Of a stretch of DNA of 37,927 nucleotides, positions 23,410-30,508 are shown piece after piece; positions within the stretch are counted from its first letter, which is position 1; each line of letters opens with the position of its first letter. The notes below the pieces were generated by a model that was not told the origin of the DNA, ran no database searches, and worked only from the letters and a program-made list of their open reading frames with translations. The position numbers and the translations under genes were made by a program. Source of the DNA: a virus. Where the stretch lies: the IMG/VR virus record IMGVR_UViG_3300036399_000827, positions 1 to 37,927 of that record. One strand, 5' to 3'.

Positions 23410-25512
23410 TTAGTCCTCTTGCTCGGGCATTGGTTCTTCGGTCGGAGGCGGCTTAGGCGGCGGCGGGGGCGGAGGCGCAAGCACCGCGCGCTCCGTCTCG
23501 GCCTGCTGTTTCATCGCCTCAATCTCAACCTGCGCCTGCAGCTTCATCGCGGCAATCTCGCGTTCCATGGAGATCTTCGCCGCAGCTTTCTCGCGCTCTA
23601 GCTGAATCGTTGATGCGTTGCGCTCGCGCTCGATCTGGAGCTCGGCCTGCGATTTAGCGCGCTCAAGCTCAAGCGACGCCTGCGCCTCGCGCTCTTTGGC
23701 CTGCATCTCCATTTGCTTGCCTTGAATCGCCTGCGCGGCCTGCTGCAATTGCTCGCCCATCTGCTGAATCTGCTGCTGCGCCTGCGATAGCTGCCCCATC
23801 AGAGCGCCAGCGTCTGGCTCGCCGTCCTGCGACTCGGCCTGCTGAATCTGAGGCGGCAACATCGCTTGGAAGCGGCGAGCAACCTTGTCGGCTTCCGGGA
23901 AGTCCTGGTTGCGCGCCACAACATCCATCAGCAGCGGCGCCGTCTGCGGATTGGCGCGCATCGTCTCAAGCAGGAACGTCGCGGCTTCCTCGCGCTTGGT
24001 CGTGAACGACGGGCCAGCCTCGACCACGAGGTCGTACTTTCCGCGCGCCAGTTCGTACACTTGGCCCTTCTCGTCGGGTGCGTTCACCTGCACCACCTCG
24101 GGCTTGCCGTCCTCACCAAGCACGCGAACCATGCGCGGCTTGTCGTACACGGCCGGAATCAGGTCGATCAGCACGCGGCCCGCGTACTTGATCGCGCGGG
24201 ACAGGTTGTCGATGAAATGGAACGTCGAGACATCGCCCTCGCGCTGCCGGGCCAGGATCGCGCGGCCGGACGTCTCATTGCTTCTAGCGCCCAGCGAGGC
24301 GTCATAGATGCCCAAGATTGACTTCATGTCATCCGAGGCGTTTAACGCCTCCTGGAGCGCTCCTGCGGGCACGCCTGCAAACTCTTGGCGCTGCGGTGCG
24401 ATCGGGCCGTCGTATTCAATGAACGGGTGGGACTTGACGTGCCCGGTCTGCCATTTGCCCATGTCGCTATCAAACGCGCCAACGGGGCCAATGAATGGCG
24501 CTTTAGGGGCGAGTGCGACTAGCTCAGTCGCGCAGGTGCGCCAGTAGTTCAGCATCTGCTGCGCGTCGCGAACATCGCGCACTAACGAGCGGAAATAGCG
24601 CTTCCCCTCAATGTTCACCTCGTCGCCGTAGACCGGCACGATGGGGATGTAGCGCCCCGCCCATTCCGTCGTTTCCAGCACCTCGGCGCCGGTCAGAATG
24701 TGGTGCGTGACCTTGTAGGACTTCGTTTCGCGCTCGCCCACAACGACGATCTGCGATGCGTCCCAGAGCTCGCGGTTCGCTTCGTACTGCTTGGCGTCTA
24801 GGATCTGCCCGTTCGACAGCGCGACGATCATCCGCGTCGTCTCGTCACGCTGCCAGTACTCGGCTACGCGCACGGACTCCTCGTCCGACCAGAGCTCGTC
24901 GCGCTCGTCGCCATCAGACGACCAGTCGAGCGTTGCGGTCTTCTTGCCGTACTTCGCCTGGAACTCGGTTTTCGGGACTAAATCCGTGACGAAGCCATAG
25001 CGCCAGTCGCTAGCGTCTGCGGCCTGCGAGTTTGGGTCGCCATAGACGGTGAACGGGTTAGCAACCCGATCAATGCAGATATCGAGGTCGAACGTATCGT
25101 CGTGCGCATAGTCGGTCTTGATGCGGATGTAGCCAATGCCGCCGTAGACGGCCGACTCAAGTGCAGTGTCATACGCAACATCGGCATTCGATGACTGCTC
25201 GATGTTGCGAATCAGACCGTTGTATATGTAGGCGGTTTTGACGTCTGCGCCGCTATCCGCCGGGTGCACCTTGATAGCGGGCTTGTTCTGCCGAGCGTCG
25301 TTTACGATCTGACGCGCAAACGATGGTATGCGGTTGATCGTCAAACACGGGCGCCCTTCTAGCTCGCGCTCGCGCTTGTATTTCTCGGGCCACTGCTCGC
25401 CAAGCCGCGCAAACTTGAGATCGTCTAGCGCGTTCTGACGGTTCTCGGACTCCGCGTCGTGCGAGAGCTTAAAACGCTCTTTCGCTTCGTCGAGGATGTC
25501 GCGTTCTGCCAT
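23410..25512 (-). CDS. Portal protein, P22 gp1-type
   Basis: A 700-residue portal, the dodecameric DNA channel of the head. The N-terminal MAERDILDEAKERFKLSHDA, the LTINRIPSFARQIVNDARQN segment and NPFTVYGDPNSQ are typical of P22-like portals (P22 gp1 is 725 residues). Residues about 560-680 form a long Glu/Gln/Arg/Ala coiled coil, as in the C-terminal barrel of P22 portal, then a polyproline stretch and an acidic end. It follows terminase with its ATG directly after the TAA. Confidence 0.93.
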   Translation of the reverse strand: MAERDILDEAKERFKLSHDAESENRQNALDDLKFARLGEQWPEKYKRERELEGRPCLTINRIPSFARQIVNDARQNKPAIKVHPADSGADVKTAYIYNGLIRNIEQSSNADVAYDTALESAVYGGIGYIRIKTDYAHDDTFDLDICIDRVANPFTVYGDPNSQAADASDWRYGFVTDLVPKTEFQAKYGKKTATLDWSSDGDERDELWSDEESVRVAEYWQRDETTRMIVALSNGQILDAKQYEANRELWDASQIVVVGERETKSYKVTHHILTGAEVLETTEWAGRYIPIVPVYGDEVNIEGKRYFRSLVRDVRDAQQMLNYWRTCATELVALAPKAPFIGPVGAFDSDMGKWQTGHVKSHPFIEYDGPIAPQRQEFAGVPAGALQEALNASDDMKSILGIYDASLGARSNETSGRAILARQREGDVSTFHFIDNLSRAIKYAGRVLIDLIPAVYDKPRMVRVLGEDGKPEVVQVNAPDEKGQVYELARGKYDLVVEAGPSFTTKREEAATFLLETMRANPQTAPLLMDVVARNQDFPEADKVARRFQAMLPPQIQQAESQDGEPDAGALMGQLSQAQQQIQQMGEQLQQAAQAIQGKQMEMQAKEREAQASLELERAKSQAELQIERERNASTIQLEREKAAAKISMEREIAAMKLQAQVEIEAMKQQAETERAVLAPPPPPPPKPPPTEEPMPEQED

Positions 25513-26778
25513 TTATGCCAGCCAGTGAATTTGATCAGCCGATTTACGCTTCGGCGCTTGCTCTTTTGCAGCTACCGCCATGTAGCGGAATGCGTCTGCA
25601 AAATGCGATGTCCAGTCGTGCAGCGGACCAAGCGACACTTGGCGCTTGTCGTCCACCTTCTCGCGGTACTGCTTGAGCGCTTCCAGCAGCGGCAACACGC
25701 GGCGCTTGTTAAACCAACAGCGCGGCAGCAACATCCGTGCAGCGTTGATGCCGTCCTGCACTGGTAGATTCGGCGTGACCTTGAAACGGATGCCGAGAGT
25801 TGCCGCCGTTTCAAGCCGCGAGCGCCCGGACCCTAGTTCGCGCACTTGAATGTCATGCGGCGCCCAATGATCGCCGTACGTGTACCCGCGCTCGTTCAGC
25901 ACCCGGACGTAGTGGTCTAGGCCCTGCCCGCTTGCGTCGTAGGCGTCAACGATGCGAACCGTGCCGCCGCGCACCGCCTGCCAAAAGACAATGGCCGTGC
26001 TATCAGCGACGCCCAAGTCCCATGACGTATGCACCGGCAGCACCGGATCAACCGGCACATCAGCAACGCGCTCATCCTTCTCAGCGGCAAGCAGTTCCTT
26101 GGCGTAGTAAGCGCCCTGAATCGCTGCCTCAAAGCTGCATTCAAACTCTTGCGCGTACTGGTCCGGCGTCATCTGCGTTGCAGCCGCTACCAGCTCGTCC
26201 GCGTCAACGATGCCAGTCTCGCTGGCTCGCAGCATTAGCCGGAACCAGTCCGCCTTGCCGTCGGCGTCCGCATAAACGCGGTAGAAGCCGTTGTGGCCTT
26301 TCGGCGTCCCAATGAACACCGCGCGGCCTTGCCTGTCAGCCAGCAGCGGGCGGATTACCTCGCCCCACAGCGACGGAGCGAAGTCGGCGTATTCGTCCAG
26401 CACCACATCATCTAGATAGATGCCGCGAAGGCGGACGTCCGCGTTGTCAGCACCGTAAAGACGAATGCGCGAGCCGTTGGCAAAGTCGGCGCGTAACTCA
26501 ACCTCGGAGAACTGCACGCCTGGAACAACGCCCGCGTACTTCTTGAGATAGCCCCAGGCTACGTCTTTGGCTTGCCCGTAGTACGGTGCAATGTATGCCC
26601 CGCGCCAATCGTCGCGCTCGGTTGTAAGCGCCCGCCGTAGCAAGTCATTGATGCACGCTACCGTCTTGCCGGCGCGCCTATGGCAGACCATGACCGCCCA
26701 CCGCGCATCCCGCGAGTGAAACGGCCGAAAAGCTTCACGGGGCGCGTAGGGAATTACGATCCGGGTTTCGCTTCCCAC
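25513..26778 (-). CDS. Terminase large subunit
   Basis: A 421-residue packaging motor and headful or site-specific nuclease. Walker A is CHRRAGKT (Lys38), Walker B VVLDEY (Asp128, Glu129), and the RNase-H-like nuclease shows Asp254 in SWDLGVADS and a C-terminal Asp in HDWTSHFADAFRYM. The start is GTG 26778, without a clear ribosome-binding site, overlapping the small-subunit gene by 25 bases. Length is normal for P22-like or related terminases. Confidence 0.95.
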   Translation of the reverse strand: MGSETRIVIPYAPREAFRPFHSRDARWAVMVCHRRAGKTVACINDLLRRALTTERDDWRGAYIAPYYGQAKDVAWGYLKKYAGVVPGVQFSEVELRADFANGSRIRLYGADNADVRLRGIYLDDVVLDEYADFAPSLWGEVIRPLLADRQGRAVFIGTPKGHNGFYRVYADADGKADWFRLMLRASETGIVDADELVAAATQMTPDQYAQEFECSFEAAIQGAYYAKELLAAEKDERVADVPVDPVLPVHTSWDLGVADSTAIVFWQAVRGGTVRIVDAYDASGQGLDHYVRVLNERGYTYGDHWAPHDIQVRELGSGRSRLETAATLGIRFKVTPNLPVQDGINAARMLLPRCWFNKRRVLPLLEALKQYREKVDDKRQVSLGPLHDWTSHFADAFRYMAVAAKEQAPKRKSADQIHWLA

Positions 26779-27041
26779 GTAAACACGTGCCGCAGCGGCG
26801 CATCATCGTCGCCAGCTACGGTAATAGCGTTCAGCCTTGGGTGAAGATAAGGCGCAGCGCTTTTAGCCGCGTCCATGCGAGTCTCGGTGTCGTTCACCTC
26901 GTCGCGCATAACGGCGAGCATGTATTCGAGCGGCGTCAGCCCTTCTTTGATCGCGCGTTCAGCAATCTCTCGGGTCTTTTGCGTGACGCTACCGGGCTTT
27001 CTGCCCGATCCTGGCCGTGCGCCGCCGTGTTGGTTTGCCAT
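26754..27041 (-). CDS. Probable terminase small subunit
   Basis: A 95-residue protein beginning MANQHGGARPGSGRKPGSVT, a Gly/Arg/Lys-rich start common in small DNA-binding packaging proteins, followed by helices (TREIAERAIKEGLTPLEYML) and DAAKSAAPYLHPRL, which closely resembles phage terminase small subunits. I preferred ATG 27041 over TTG 27053. It is the first gene after the late terminator and precedes the large subunit with overlap. Confidence 0.75.
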   Translation of the reverse strand: MANQHGGARPGSGRKPGSVTQKTREIAERAIKEGLTPLEYMLAVMRDEVNDTETRMDAAKSAAPYLHPRLNAITVAGDDDAPLRHVFTWEAKPGS

Positions 27042-27092
27042 GGTTAAGTTCAACCTTGCTGAGTTCCGTTGCCGGATTGTTCAGCGTAAGCA

Positions 27093-27120
27093 CAAAAGAA
27101 AACCGCCCACTAGGGGCGGT
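27093..27120 (-). terminator. Intrinsic terminator upstream of the late genes (tR'-like position)
   Basis: Minus strand: stem ACCGCCC, loop CTAGT, stem GGGCGGT, then TTTCTTTTG. It separates the early operon and tRNA-like sequence from terminase. In lambdoid phages a terminator here is overcome by Q antitermination, and a Q-like gene lies about 0.7 kb upstream. Confidence 0.85.
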
Positions 27121-27178
27121 CAACACGGTTACCCGTGACGAGGAGGGAGACAACAACGGAAAATTTGCGGGGCTAGCC

Positions 27179-27279
27179 AGGAGGGCGTCCGATTTGAACG
27201 GACGGCATCGGTGCGAAACCGACACGCAACCCAGAAACCTATTCCAGAGAGCCGCCTTAAACCACTCATCCAGCCCTAC
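27179..27279 (-). tRNA. tRNA-Ser-like sequence (possible anticodon GGA), degenerate
   Basis: Read on the minus strand, the D-arm region GAGTGGTTTAAGGC is that of class II tRNAs (Ser/Leu), and the T-arm is perfect: GTCCG, loop TTCAAAT, CGGAC. The acceptor arms GTAGGGC (27279-27273) and GCCCTCC (27186-27180) pair 6 of 7. The variable arm contains the hairpin TCGGT-TTCGC-ACCGA. The anticodon loop CTGGAAT would give GGA (Ser), but its stem has one mismatch and two wobbles, and the variable region is unusually long. No CCA is encoded. It may be a functional divergent tRNA or a decaying one. Confidence 0.6.
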
Positions 27280-27356
27280 CTAGCATCGCCAAACCTGCGG
27301 AGGCAATTCCCCCGTCAGAACGAAGCGTAACAAATGCTTTCGCCCCGGTGTGCGAT

Positions 27357-27379
27357 CTATAACCCGTGGGGGGTTATAG
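27357..27379. repeat. Perfect 9-bp inverted repeat overlapping the DUF551 stop codon
   Basis: CTATAACCC (27357-27365) and GGGTTATAG (27371-27379) are separated by five bases. No T-run follows on either strand, so it is not a standard terminator. It may be an operator or RNA structure at the early/late boundary. The rest of the 27042-27373 gap holds the tRNA-like sequence and the terminator. Confidence 0.6.
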
Positions 27380-27823
27380 GTGCGGCGGCTCCGGTAGCGG
27401 CATCCAGTGAGTAGCTGAATCAAGGCCCCAATGATTCTCATCCCCCATGTATCTCCAGCATAGCCCATGCCATTCCACAAGCTGCAGAACCGCGCACGTT
27501 CCGAATTTGTTTATTGTTATAACAGGCCGCCCGATTTCAGGCATCCGTTTGCTACACGCGATCCACTCCATCACATCACCCCCGACGCTGCTCTCGTACC
27601 AATGCCGTTCGAACTTTTCCGGTGCCGCCTCGTCAAACGCTTGCGCCATTTTGCACAACGCCCGGACCAACCCGTTGCGCTCCGCAACCAGACGCTGTGC
27701 GGCGCTTGCGGTGACAGTAGCCACTAACTCGTCGTCGACGGTCTCAATATCTACCTGTCCGTCCGCATGATTGCCAAAAACGAAGTACTTCGGGAACCGG
27801 TGTTCAACGTACTTGTCTTTCAT
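27374..27823 (-). CDS. DUF551-domain protein
   Basis: A 149-residue protein starting at ATG 27823 (TGATG overlap with the Q-like gene). The C-terminal 65 residues match DUF551: it opens MEWIACSKRMPEIGRPVITI and closes THWMPLPEPP, with a Trp-rich beta core between. DUF551 is common in phage and prophage early operons and its function is unknown. The N-terminal half has a helix (ASAAQRLVAERNGLVRALCK) typical of phage proteins to which DUF551 is fused. Confidence 0.8.
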   Translation of the reverse strand: MKDKYVEHRFPKYFVFGNHADGQVDIETVDDELVATVTASAAQRLVAERNGLVRALCKMAQAFDEAAPEKFERHWYESSVGGDVMEWIACSKRMPEIGRPVITINKFGTCAVLQLVEWHGLCWRYMGDENHWGLDSATHWMPLPEPPHL

Positions 27824-28176
27824 CACATAACCCCCCGTCTAGTCAGCCGAACCATCAGCATAGCCCGCGCACGCACGTAGACGACCTCCAGCGGCTCGCC
27901 GAGCGGCCTGCGCGTTCCCATCACCACGTTGTAGACGCTATCCCGCTCACGGCCCGGTAGATCGTCCACAACCGCCTGCACCGTGCGCGCCTCCTGGTCA
28001 TCGACATCCGCATACGCCTCGGACTGCGGTATGTCGTACACGCCACCTGCGCCTACCGCGACTGCACCACCCGGCTCAAACACCAGCGAGCGCGGCGGGA
28101 ACCCGATGTTAATATTTGGCCTGCGCTGCCAGTGCGCCCAATTGGCAAGAATGCCCGTCAGCCGCTGGTCTTCCAT
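27823..28176 (-). CDS. Candidate Q-like antiterminator
   Basis: A 117-residue protein with a strong ribosome-binding site (AAGGAGGGG) before ATG 28176. It begins MEDQRLTGILANWAHWQRRP, then GFPPRSLVF, and has a C-terminal helical part with DLPGRERDSVYNVV and RRPLGEPLEVVYVRARAML. An N-terminal L-x-N-W-x-x-W helix, a G-(Y/F)-P turn and a late helical DNA-binding part are what small phage Q antitermination proteins look like. Its position as one of the last early genes, ahead of a terminator and the late operon, fits. No zinc motif is visible. Confidence 0.5.
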   Translation of the reverse strand: MEDQRLTGILANWAHWQRRPNINIGFPPRSLVFEPGGAVAVGAGGVYDIPQSEAYADVDDQEARTVQAVVDDLPGRERDSVYNVVMGTRRPLGEPLEVVYVRARAMLMVRLTRRGVM

Positions 28177-28601
28177 CACCCCTCCTTCTTGCGTCGAATG
28201 GGTACCATCTGGAATGCGCAGCCGCGCCACGTTTTTGACGAAAAAAGACTGTGCATAACTTGGTCGTCGAAGACCACGTAATCGCCCTCTTGCATCTGCT
28301 GCGACATATTACCGACGTGCAGGACAATCGTGGACCTTGGAAGATCAACTAGCCAAAACATTGCCGAATATCTACGCGGCATCGGCCAGCCGCCCGCCCA
28401 TTCGTCATTATGCGGCTCAACGTAACGCAAACGGAGCGCGACGGCTGACGACTTGTCGACCATCCAACCGGCCCTTTCAGGAACATCACCTTTTCCAAAG
28501 AAATCCGGCGGCAGTCGGGTGGTAAACGTGTCGTCCGCGATACAGCGCACGATTCGCCGTTGATATGCCGTCGGCTTTTGGAAGCCGCGCTCAAATATCA
28601 T
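28176..28601 (-). CDS. 2-oxoglutarate/Fe(II)-oxygenase-like protein
   Basis: A 141-residue protein with a double-stranded beta-helix pattern. VEPHNDEWAGG contains an H-x-D pair (His64, Asp66) and GDYVVFDDQVMHSLFSS places His117 after a G-D-x-V-x-F-D strand, followed by Arg126. That is the order of the iron-binding triad and the 2OG-binding residue of this superfamily. Substrate is unknown; phage members may modify nucleic acid or protein. It is coupled to genes on both sides by ATGA and near-overlaps. The identification rests on motif order alone. Confidence 0.55.
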   Translation of the reverse strand: MIFERGFQKPTAYQRRIVRCIADDTFTTRLPPDFFGKGDVPERAGWMVDKSSAVALRLRYVEPHNDEWAGGWPMPRRYSAMFWLVDLPRSTIVLHVGNMSQQMQEGDYVVFDDQVMHSLFSSKTWRGCAFQMVPIRRKKEG

Positions 28602-28849
28602 TTGATCCTATCCTTCGGCCTGCGAGCGATCCATTCCCGGAGATCGTCCTCGACCATGTGCGGGTGCGCGTGTGCGTCATACACACCTATTACGTTGTGC
28701 GAGGTAGCCGGGTTTAGTTTTGACGCGAGCGACTTGCTAAACTTCTTGTTGTGCTTCGACCAGTATACAAACACCGCTTCATGCGATGCGGCCGCGTATG
28801 CTACGGTCTCTCGGGATACTTTTCGGATGTCGTCGTCGGTAACGGTCAT
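28598..28849 (-). CDS. Hypothetical early protein, 83 aa
   Basis: Coupled by ATGA overlaps to both neighbours. It starts MTVTDDDIRKVSRETVAYAA and contains the basic segment WSKHNKKFSKSLASKL, then VYDAHAHPHMVEDDLREWIA. No transmembrane helix or known motif. The basic stretch suggests nucleic-acid or partner binding, but that is speculation. Confidence 0.6.
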   Translation of the reverse strand: MTVTDDDIRKVSRETVAYAAASHEAVFVYWSKHNKKFSKSLASKLNPATSHNVIGVYDAHAHPHMVEDDLREWIARRPKDRIK

Positions 28850-29034
28850 GTCCCCGTCCCAACGTGAATTGCCCGCTCAATGCGCTCGCGCTCGGCCGGC
28901 GTCACGCCGATAATCTCGCGCATGTACTGCGCCCACAGACTGTCCAACAGCTCGTAATCGGGCTGGTCGCACGCCGAGCGGAATGCACATTGCTCGCGGA
29001 CGCGTCGAATAAAGCGCTCGACTGGATCGCTCAT
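28846..29034 (-). CDS. Hypothetical early protein, 62 aa
   Basis: A small helical protein (MSDPVERFIRRVREQCAFRS, then DYELLDSLWAQYMREIIGVT) coupled on both sides by 4-base overlaps. No motif recognised. Confidence 0.6.
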   Translation of the reverse strand: MSDPVERFIRRVREQCAFRSACDQPDYELLDSLWAQYMREIIGVTPAERERIERAIHVGTGT

Positions 29035-29420
29035 GTCAACTCCTCAACGGGAATGTCGGCTGCCTCTAGGTACTCAACGATCAGGTCGCGCGCCGCAATC
29101 CACCCGACGCACACCTCTGCGCGGTAACCGCGTTCCACATAGCCGGCGAGCCATTCGCGCTGCTCCGGGGTGACCGAGTAGCGGCCTGGGCGTTTTAACT
29201 CGATCCGCAGGCCGTGGTATCCGGCGCGGGGGACATCTAGAAGCACGTCCGGGACGCCACGGCGTACGCCCTCAGCTTTCAAGCGCGCGGCCGTTTTTGG
29301 GCTGCGTTTGCCACCGTTAGGCACCGCGTGCAGCCATTGCAACTCTGGGTGCTTCCGCCGCACGTTGTCCGCCCATTGGAACAGCGCGACCTGATGCGCG
29401 TGTTCGTCGCCTTGCGTCAT
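29031..29420 (-). CDS. VRR-NUC domain nuclease
   Basis: A 129-residue single-domain nuclease of the PD-(D/E)XK superfamily. Visible motifs: EHAHQVALFQWA (Glu6, Gln10), HAVPNGGKRS (residues 31-40), EGVRRGVPDVLLD with Asp58, and IELKRPG with Glu74 and Lys76. Phage VRR-NUC proteins are thought to be structure-specific or Holliday-junction-type nucleases used in replication, recombination or packaging. Here it follows the replication genes and could replace RusA. Complete catalytic set. Confidence 0.88.
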   Translation of the reverse strand: MTQGDEHAHQVALFQWADNVRRKHPELQWLHAVPNGGKRSPKTAARLKAEGVRRGVPDVLLDVPRAGYHGLRIELKRPGRYSVTPEQREWLAGYVERGYRAEVCVGWIAARDLIVEYLEAADIPVEELT

Positions 29421-29617
29421 TGCATGCCACCCAAGTGATGCGCCTCTAACAGTTCCTGAGCGCTCTTGAACGCCTCGCCGTTGAACACGCGGTAGCTGCT
29501 CGTCGTGTCGCCATGTATCAGGTGCACGTCACACGCAATCGCCCGTTTGCCCAGCGCGTCTGCGAGCGCTTGCTCGAGCATTGCGACCACCTGCGCTTGT
29601 GCTTCCGTCTGTGTCAT
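29417..29617 (-). CDS. Hypothetical early protein, 66 aa
   Basis: Coupled on both sides by 4-base overlaps. N-terminal helix MTQTEAQAQVVAMLEQALAD, then a short beta part (DVHLIHGDTTSSYRVFNG). Not recognised. Confidence 0.6.
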   Translation of the reverse strand: MTQTEAQAQVVAMLEQALADALGKRAIACDVHLIHGDTTSSYRVFNGEAFKSAQELLEAHHLGGMQ

Positions 29618-29862
29618 GCCGCCCCCACTAGTTGCTTAAACCGCCCAAACAGCGCGCCGTACTCATCCGCCGTCAGCCGACCCTGCGCCTGCTGCAGCCG
29701 CTTCCATTGCGCTTGCGTGCGCGACACGGGCCGTCCGCGTGTAGAGCGCCCCGTGCGCCCCGGCGTGTCGGCGATGTGCCGTGCCAGACAGCACAGACGC
29801 GACAGGACGTAAATCGGCCATAGTTCGGTTGCGGCGCGGTTGCAGTCGTCGCAGAGCGTCAT
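29614..29862 (-). CDS. Small Cys-containing protein, possible zinc binding
   Basis: An 82-residue protein starting MTLCDDCNRAATELWPIYVL, with CxxC at residues 4-7 and CC at about 24-25, so four cysteines could bind zinc. The C-terminal 35 residues are a helix rich in Gln and Arg (RTQAQWKRLQQAQGRLTADE). The start overlaps the stop of the next zinc-type gene (TGATG). Function unknown; likely DNA or RNA binding. Confidence 0.6.
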   Translation of the reverse strand: MTLCDDCNRAATELWPIYVLSRLCCLARHIADTPGRTGRSTRGRPVSRTQAQWKRLQQAQGRLTADEYGALFGRFKQLVGAA

Positions 29863-29999
29863 CAGTCCGCCCCCGCCTCGCGCTCGTGACGCTCGCAGAC
29901 AAACACTGCCGGCTCATCCACCAGCCGACACCACCGCACCGCCACGTACAGCGGCGGGTATGCGCGCGACTCGCAGTGCGTGCATGTGGCGCAGGTCAT
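29862..29999 (-). CDS. 45-aa zinc-ribbon-like protein
   Basis: Starts at ATG 29999, in an ATGA overlap with the helicase-loader gene. The sequence MTCATCTHCESRAYPPLYVA carries Cys at 3, 6 and 9, with further Cys at 24 and 35 and a His at 38, so at least one zinc site is likely. Tiny phage zinc proteins of this kind are common downstream of replication genes. A much longer in-frame reading exists upstream but runs antisense-like through the loader gene and is rejected. Confidence 0.6.
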   Translation of the reverse strand: MTCATCTHCESRAYPPLYVAVRWCRLVDEPAVFVCERHEREAGAD

Positions 30000-30508
30000 G
30001 CCGGCACCTCGCGGCCCGTCTCTAACAGCGCCGCGCAGGCCATCTTGTAGCTCGCATGCGCCAGAACCTTGTCGCCGCCTCGGTATCGCTCGATGACGCG
30101 ATACGCCCACGACAACGGGTCGCGGGGCTGCTCGCGCCCTACCGTCGCCACAAGCCGCTCGACCTTCGCGCGGGCCGCAGCGAGCTCGCCATCGGTGCGC
30201 GGGGCCGGCAGGGCTAGCGGCTGGTGCATGGCCACGACCGGCGCGGGCTTGCGCTTGCACAGCGCGACAAACTCGGGAAGGCTCGGCGGGAACGTCACGC
30301 CGGATTCCTCAAGCGCGCGGATACCTGCCAGGATCTGCTCGACCGAGTAGCGCCCCAGCGAGTCGCACCAGACCCCCTTCACCGCGTCGGGCTGCTGCTG
30401 ACCCCACATGCGCTTCATCGCCGCGTCGCCGTACATCGCGGCGAATCTGGCAAACAGCCGATCAACCGCGCGGAGTGACAAGCCTGGGGACATCGTTTCG
30501 GTCTGCAT
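29996..30508 (-). CDS. Lambda P-like replicative helicase loader
   Basis: A 170-residue protein resembling phage lambda replication protein P: VDRLFARFAAMYGDAAMKRM, a central helix, YSVEQILAGIRALEESGVTF and then PPSLPEFVALC, the family's P-S-x-x-E-F-x-x-x-C signature. P proteins take the host DnaB helicase to the origin marked by O. It follows the O-like gene and overlaps its end by 47 bases (or 32 if the ATG at 30493 is used). No ribosome-binding site is clear, so coupling is likely. Confidence 0.8.
   Translation of the reverse strand: MQTETMSPGLSLRAVDRLFARFAAMYGDAAMKRMWGQQQPDAVKGVWCDSLGRYSVEQILAGIRALEESGVTFPPSLPEFVALCKRKPAPVVAMHQPLALPAPRTDGELAAARAKVERLVATVGREQPRDPLSWAYRVIERYRGGDKVLAHASYKMACAALLETGREVPA

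Noticed and set aside
29862-30260. 132-residue reading of the zinc-ribbon gene
   Set aside because: The upstream part is out-of-frame sequence of the helicase-loader gene; the coupled ATG at 29999 gives the sensible 45-residue product.
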